DNA from: Hydractinia symbiolongicarpus
Lineage: Eukaryota > Cnidaria > Hydrozoa > Anthoathecata > Hydractiniidae
Assembly (NCBI RefSeq): GCF_029227915.1
Contig: NC_079876.1
Coordinates: 14,508,001-14,572,000 of the forward strand
Reading direction: 5' to 3'
Length of the DNA stretch: 64,000 bases
In this document: positions 49,697 to 64,000 of the stretch, piece by piece
Layout: each line of letters starts with the position of its first letter
Numbering within the stretch: position 1 is the stretch's first letter
Made by a program: the position numbers and the translations under genes
Notes under the pieces: generated by a model
Database searches by the model: none
What the model saw: only the letters and a program-made list of their open reading frames with translations
Told to the model about the DNA's origin: nothing

Positions 49697-50143
49697 CTAA
49701 TAGATGACTATTATTATCCCCTTGTATTCATCAACTAGAATTGGGTCGATGTCACGGAGAAGATCGATGGATGACATCTTCTGTGCCGAGCTTAACATCA
49801 TCAATGAATCTGAATCTTTCCAACCATCAACGATGTCTTTTCCTTTCGTAGTAGTCATGTGATTGTAAAACTCGACCAACCAACCAGCATGAATGAATTT
49901 GAGTCTGATCAGCTGCAACCCAACTTGAATATCTTCAATACTTTTGTCAAGTTGAGATTTAAGTTGTCCTGAATACTACCCGATAAATTTCCGTTTGACA
50001 AATCGTTTAGCGTAACCGTTGTCTATCAGTTCAAGAGGCTGGTAATACTTCGTCATGTTGGCAGGGACATTGACTGTGGATATGTCTGCTTCTTTGAAAG
50101 CATCAAGCACAGCTGTAGTCATTTGGCCAGTAAATAAGTCCAT
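49697..50143 (-). pseudogene. pogo/Tigger-type DDE transposase C-terminal remnant
   Basis: The minus strand from ATG at 50143 reads MDLFTGQMTTAVLDAFKEAD, then VNVPANMTKYYQPLEL, NGYAKRFVKRKF, a TAG stop, then QLKSQLDKS, IEDIQVGLQL and FIHAGWLVEFYNHM. The N..T..YQPL..(D/E) and KRF pattern is that of the C-terminal part of DDE_1-type (pogo/Tigger/jerky) transposases. Stop and truncation show a dead copy. The MITE at 13408-13863 may belong to the same superfamily. It lies between the convergent CUB and MIER1 genes. Confidence 0.75.
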
Positions 50144-50210
50144 TATAACTGGAGCTTATAATAATATATAAAAGTCACTTTTTTCAACAAACTTAAAAAA
50201 GGGTGTTTTA

Positions 50211-50298
50211 CAATCTCGTCTCTGGGGTCTTGTGGCCCCTGAGCAGTTATTACGGAGTGGCTTCATCAAAAAGGCAAAATGCTCTGGGAACGAGGTTG
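50211..50298. mobile_element. CAACCTCG-family MITE (88 bp)
   Basis: Ends CAATCTCGTCTCTGGGG and CTCTGGGAACGAGGTTG. The interior GTGGCCCCTGAGCAGTTATT is shared with the copy at 24642. The rest of 50300-51222 shows no gene; AATAAA signals for MIER1 (minus strand) are at 51156-51161 and 51124-51129. Confidence 0.75.
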
Positions 50299-51222
50299 GG
50301 TGTTTTAAGAACGTCGACGCAGTAAATTAAATCTAGAAAGTAAATCGAGTGAATATCTATTTTCTTCACGACAGTTTATGACCACTACAAATATATATCA
50401 ACGTGACAACAGTATAAAATAAAGAAATAAATTACGTTAAAAAACATTCAGCCTGGATTTTAATACAGATTTTGACACACCAGGCTAATATAATAAACAT
50501 CGAAGATGTAAAAATATACGGGGGAGCGGAATACTCCAAATTTTCAATAATTTCAGAAGGGCGTTATTCTAGCAAAAGAAGAGCAAACAGTCGATCTAAA
50601 AAATTAAGACGACCAACATATCTATAACTCGAAAGACACCTAATAAAAAGGCTTTGGTATTTTTCCATTTAAGCTAGATGAAATACGAAGCTGAAATAGG
50701 AAGAACTAAATAACATTCGGGGAGAGTTTTTACGTACATAAAATACGGACACAATATATAAACAATATATACAAAAAATTACTCTTAAGAAATCTGAAAT
50801 GACTGGAAAAGCAACGAGTATGTTCAAAAGTTTGGTAACGAGATGGCTTTCACCATTCCCTGACACATGTAAAGACAACTTGTCAGTGTTCTATAATCTC
50901 ACAGTGACTCCAGGGAACGAACATAGAATTCTGATATATATCTACATAAATTAGATATAAAAAAAATCGTCATTTTACTTAAAGGGCATACGAAACGAGC
51001 TGTTGGTTTTAAAATAAAGTGGCTTACACGAAAGCAGCTTGTGGCGAACGCAAATCTTAAGTGATTTTTTGCTCGAATAAGGAAATCAGGTAATCCGTGT
51101 TAATAATTACCAGGAACGGCAATTTTATTGATTATTTTTTTCTGTTTTAATAGTTTTTATTTAAATAACCTTTAAAACATGATAAACTATAAAAAAAATT
51201 CGATATTCATTAATTTTACGAA

Positions 51223-59942
<8,720 letters not shown>

Positions 59943-62011
59943 TACGCACCAAATATAAAAAACACAGCGAAATTTTTTTTCTTGTAGAGCGGCTAGCGAT
60001 TTCAACCGATCGGGGCTATAATTTTACAATGAAAAGCCGGCGCATGCGCCTTTACAAATGTCAACAAAGCCTTTTGCAGTCACTAGGTACCGAGTTCATG
60101 AGAACCGGTCCGTACATAATAGAATAGAAAAGTATTTATAATCCTTCTTGTACCTATAAAAAACACTGACACGTTAAACCCCGTTGTTGTTCTTCAGTGC
60201 GTGCCCACAAGTCCCCTATATTTCTATAGCTAGATAAATCCGTTCCTTTCCTTGTATTTTACAAAATACAGTAGCTAGCTGCTGATTAAATCTACAAATC
60301 TTTTTAAAGTTGAATTCAGATTTTCTCAATTGTTTTAACCACTTTCTTCCAACTTTAAAACAGCAATTCTAGGCAGGACAGTTTCGCTTTCGTTTTTCAA
60401 AATATTTTCCAACTGTTGTTTATCAAATAAGTCAGTAAAGTTCTGTTGTACCCCAATCATTTAGCAATGATAGAAATGTTTTTGTTCTACAGCTTTTAAC
60501 CCACTAGAACTTTAAAGGGAGCTCCTTTTTTATCACTGTTTTTACTACCGACACTAGTGAAGCACAAAAAAGGCACCATTCTTGTGTTGTGGTACATAAA
60601 TTATTAGTTTTTGAGTGTTTATAGCAGAACTAACTTGTTGAAAAAGGTACAAAAACCTATTATTTTACAAATATCAGTCAGTACGGCACTTTAGACCAAT
60701 TGGGTAAGTATTTTTTCTTTTCATACCATATTTTCTTTATTAAACCTCTGCCCTCTTTTAAACGCCCCTCTCAAATAAATGCGTCCTCTAAAAGTAAAAA
60801 TATTATCTAACTCCCCTCTCTAATAAACGCCACCCCCTGTGTGTGAGGATTTTTGGACGTTATAAAAATACTACAGTATATACACATCCGCTGTTAATAG
60901 TAAATTAATTTGCGGATTCGGGTTAACATTATCAAATGTTAAAAGAAGAGACAAAAATCTTTTAGAAAAATAAGTGGCATATTTAGATTTAAGGCAAAAG
61001 TTATATATATATATATATATATATAAGATAAGAAATTTTGAATACCATTATGATTGTTATAACAGGATTTAATTAAAATGTAATATCTGCAGTTCTTGTT
61101 ACCTGTAATATTACACAACATTCAGTATGTTTCGTGCATATTCAGTATTTGATTAAATTAAATTGTGCACCCATGAAGCAACTTTAGATCTAAATATTAG
61201 CAAAAAACAAGCAACTGGAAATGAAAAAAATGAAAAATGAAAAACAAAAATTTTAAGTTGTTTATAAAAAAATTGTGTATGCAAAAATGGCAATTGTTTA
61301 CTAGTTGTAGGCCAGAATTCTGCTCATATGTTTGTTAAAAAACTTTCAGAGTTGTCCTTGTATAAAACCTCTTTTTACTTTGCTTCTCTGCTTCTCTAAA
61401 TTTAGAAAATGAAACACTAAACCTGTGAAATAATTGACATGCTTTAATATTTTCTAATGCTTCGATCTGGTTCTACATTTGTGGTGACAATAAACATGAC
61501 AAAATTTGTTTAGTAGTGATGGACATACTTTGTTGTTATTTTTTGTGAGGGACCACAAAGGCAATTCTAGAGTGTTTAAAGCTCCCATTTGAGCTATAGA
61601 ATTCTCTGAAACTTCTGGTCAACTAGAAAACAAGCTTTATGTGGGGATTTGAGCCTAAAACCATTTTCTTCTTCTTCTTCTTCTTCTTCTTCTTCTTCTT
61701 CTTCTTCTTCTTCTTCTTCTTCTTCTTGTGCTAAAATACAAAATAAGACGGCATTGAAGTTTGTACTATTTTTTTTTTCTTTTTGCATGCAACCCAGAAC
61801 TAGTTCAGAGATTTTACATGGACCTCCGGGCTGTTTTTGAGTGGTCCCCTGCTGGTTGTGATAGTTTGTGAATACTTCCTTTTAATTATTTAGTTCAATT
61901 TTTTCAATCCCAGAAAAGATAATCTGTATCTGTACTGACTGAGCTATCAATCCTAACACTTGACCATCTTAAAAAATATTTTAAAGGAAAAATCAAAAAT
62001 TTTATTTTTGA
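59943..62011. other. Divergent intergenic region between MIER1 and ALG2
   Basis: The two genes are transcribed away from each other across about 2 kb, so both promoters must be here. An AT dinucleotide tract is at 61003-61025 and a TTC microsatellite (about 19 copies) at 61670-61727; the poly-Ser and poly-Glu ORFs over the latter are artefacts. No gene is seen. Confidence 0.5.
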
Positions 62012-62471
62012 ATGGGAGTAATTGCAGTTATTCATCCAGATCTTGGAATTGGTGGTGCTGAACGACTGATAATTGATGCTGCGTTAGCTCTTCAGCTGCA
62101 AGGACATGAAGTGAAGATTTTCACAGCTCACCATGATAAAAGCCATTGCTTTAAAGAAACGAAAGATGGCACTCTCAGTATCATTGCGGCTGGCGATTGG
62201 TTACCAAGACATATATTTTGGAAATGTTATGCATTGTGGGCTTATATCAGGATGATCTATGTATCATTCTATTTAGTTTTCATTTCATCATATGAACCAG
62301 ATGTTATTATTTGTGATCAAGTATCAGCTTGTCTGCCCATTTTGAAGTTAAGCAAGAAGGCAAAGACTATATTTTATTGTCATTTCCCTGATATGTTATT
62401 GACAAATAGAAAATCTATTCTCAAGAAGATATATCGTATGCCGTTAGACTGGCTAGAAGAATTTACTACAG
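62012..62471 (+). CDS. ALG2: Alpha-1,3/1,6-mannosyltransferase ALG2, first coding exon (partial)
   Basis: ALG2 is an ER-membrane GT4 glycosyltransferase that adds the second and third mannoses of the lipid-linked N-glycan precursor on the cytosolic face. The exon starts with ATG ([19 protein letters not shown]) and reads through [27 protein letters not shown], a hydrophobic segment ([14 protein letters not shown]), [26 protein letters not shown] and [12 protein letters not shown]. This is collinear with the first 150 or so residues of animal ALG2. The donor ACAG|GTATGC at 62471 leaves phase 1. No continuation (usually MADxILVNS..) was found before 64000, so later exons are outside the window. 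Confidence 0.95.
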
Positions 62472-62671
62472 GTATGCTTTTTTACCAAATTAGCTCCCTC
62501 CTTGAAGTTAATAAGGGCACTCTTGTGGGGTGCTAATAGAGTCAAATCAAAACCGTCCCTAGTAATAAAGGAAAAAATAGTCAAGAATTTAACATTATAG
62601 CTAACTTAAAAATTATATATTATGCATGATATAGTGTGTGTTTTTTCCTTTAAACTAACACATTTTTAGAA

Positions 62672-63789
62672 TATACAGTACCAATCGCGAGTAACTATTC
62701 ACGAGTATTAAACTGCAGGTACGAGTAATTTCTTCCGTGGGTATTCCACGAGTACGCGACGAGTATAATGCGCGTACGAGTACGTCAAAAATACTCGCAC
62801 ATTTTTGCTACTGTACTCACACAGTACTCGCTAGCGTGCTCGAAAGACAAACGATATAATTAATCGAGAAACTGGCGGAGAATGCACTTGCGGCCAATAT
62901 GCTTTTATGTTGGTGTTGGATTTGTTGAAAAACACTATTTTTATAGTGTTATTTTCTTCGTTCGTTAGTTTTCTATGTTCAATAGTGAGTTGAAGCTGGC
63001 ATTGAGATTACATGCTAACACTTTAAGCCCTGACGTATTGTTGATTTACAATCGAATCAGCAGTCCCATTTGGAACCATGCCACAGGGACCTGACACTCC
63101 GAAGAGCCAGACGAGTCTAAACTGATTCGCGTTATATTCAACTCAACTGCTGGAAAATGCGCACCAACGCAAGCTATATATGATAGCCAGAACGAGGGAG
63201 AACCTCAATTGCCTTACGACGGAGTCGTAACTTTCAAGCGAACTCTTTTGCTTCTGAACAAACAAACAAACCAACGTCACTTCTGAAAAATGATTTTTAA
63301 GTCTAAAAATACCGAATGAAATTCAGTCGTCTCCGTTATAAAGATCTCCTCACTCTCTCCAAAACAGACAGACTATCTGTAATAATTCATTATTTTGTTT
63401 ATTTTAACTAAGACGCAGATCCTTGATACACATTATTTTTTAATATAATATTTTTCACATAAGAACATAAAGCTTCATAGAAACAAAATTTAGTTCTGAA
63501 ATTTAGTGCTGAAATGCTCCTTTAAATTTCGAAATGGCGAAATACTGATAGCTACATGATAGACTTGAAAGCTACTTATAGTTTATGACAACCCATTTTG
63601 AAGTAATTAGGGAACTCACTCAAAATTCCGGTGCACATCATTCTCACTGGATCCAAGATTTCCCTGCCGGGCACATTTTTACTTTTGGTTACTTACAAAC
63701 CAATAAAATTAAATGCGATTGGCCTAATTTGGTCTCCAGAATTCATTGTTTAATTCATGCTTGCGAAGAAAAAGGAATAATGTTTGAAT
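62672..63789 (-). repeat. 1.4 kb dispersed repeat, copy 2 (inverted, in ALG2 intron 1)
   Basis: Reverse complement of 1799-3226 without the 440-bp core block. The junction reads CAGATAGTCTGT then CTGTTTTGGAGAGAGTGAGG, where copy 1 has the block after CAGATCGTCTGT. The ORF 63585-63812 is not a gene. From 63790 to 64000 nothing is recognised. Confidence 0.75.
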
Positions 63790-64000
63790 GTACCAACAAA
63801 ACATTTAGCTAAGAGAAAAAAGCATTCAGATAGCAGATGTAAATAGCAAAGGGTTTCCTCGTTGGTGAGAAATTAACTATATAAATTCAAAGTTATAAAG
63901 AGCCATTACAGCAACGTATACATTTTTATGTAAACTAAAGAGAATTTGTTGCAACATAAAAAAAAATTATGAAAAATAAAATGTTATTTCTTACGACGCG

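Noticed and set aside
61594-61840. Poly-Ser and poly-Glu ORFs
   Set aside because: Both are readings of a TTC/GAA microsatellite.

Overview
The window is eukaryotic, AT-rich, intron-rich animal DNA packed with transposon debris. The genes are single-copy metazoan housekeeping or chromatin genes with many short exons, GT-AG introns and very conserved proteins. Together with the repeat content (a LINE with an endonuclease of the 'craniofacial development protein 2-like' type, Helitron-like ends, many MITEs and tRNA-like SINEs), this suggests an early-branching invertebrate, most likely a cnidarian and perhaps a hydrozoan. That placement is inference; no rRNA or mitochondrial marker is present.

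Layout from left to right. (1) 1-1599 (-): open 533-codon start of a LINE ORF running off the left edge, followed by a 1.4 kb repeat (1799-3226). (2) 4056-21253 (+): transportin-1 (karyopherin beta-2), 21 exons, lacking only about the first 38-45 residues, followed by a probable 3'-UTR intron that holds a 15-bp minisatellite. (3) 25779-28121 (-) and 28966-31198 (-): two tandem SRSF7-type SR splicing-factor genes with the same five-exon structure. (4) 31.2-34.2 kb: intergenic DNA with a diverged direct duplication. (5) 34256-44338 (+): complete SRP19, 5 exons, with a 6.9 kb first intron full of mobile DNA and a last intron holding a tRNA-like hairpin and a Helitron-end cluster. (6) 45910-49291 (+): a gene for a single-pass membrane protein with two CUB domains, 5' end not found. 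(7) 49.7-50.1 kb (-): pogo/Tigger-like transposase remnant. (8) 51223-59942 (-): MIER1-type ELM2-SANT chromatin co-repressor, 11 exons, with an apparent one-base frameshift at exon 6. (9) 62012-62471 (+): first coding exon of the ALG2 mannosyltransferase gene, which continues past the right edge. Its first intron holds an inverted copy of the 1.4 kb repeat seen at the left end.

The genes do not form an operon-like unit. Their products act in nuclear import (TNPO1), mRNA splicing and export (SRSF7 pair), signal recognition particle assembly (SRP19), chromatin repression (MIER1), N-glycan assembly (ALG2) and an unknown cell-surface role (CUB protein). I saw no convincing new multi-gene system. 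The most notable items are the MIER1 frameshift, the recent SRSF7 tandem duplication with its changing RS repeats, a set of CAGGCC-ended transposons with CG-rich subterminal palindromes, head-to-tail Helitron ends, a tRNA-like hairpin, and the lineage-specific-looking CUB protein with a minisatellite across its stop codon.
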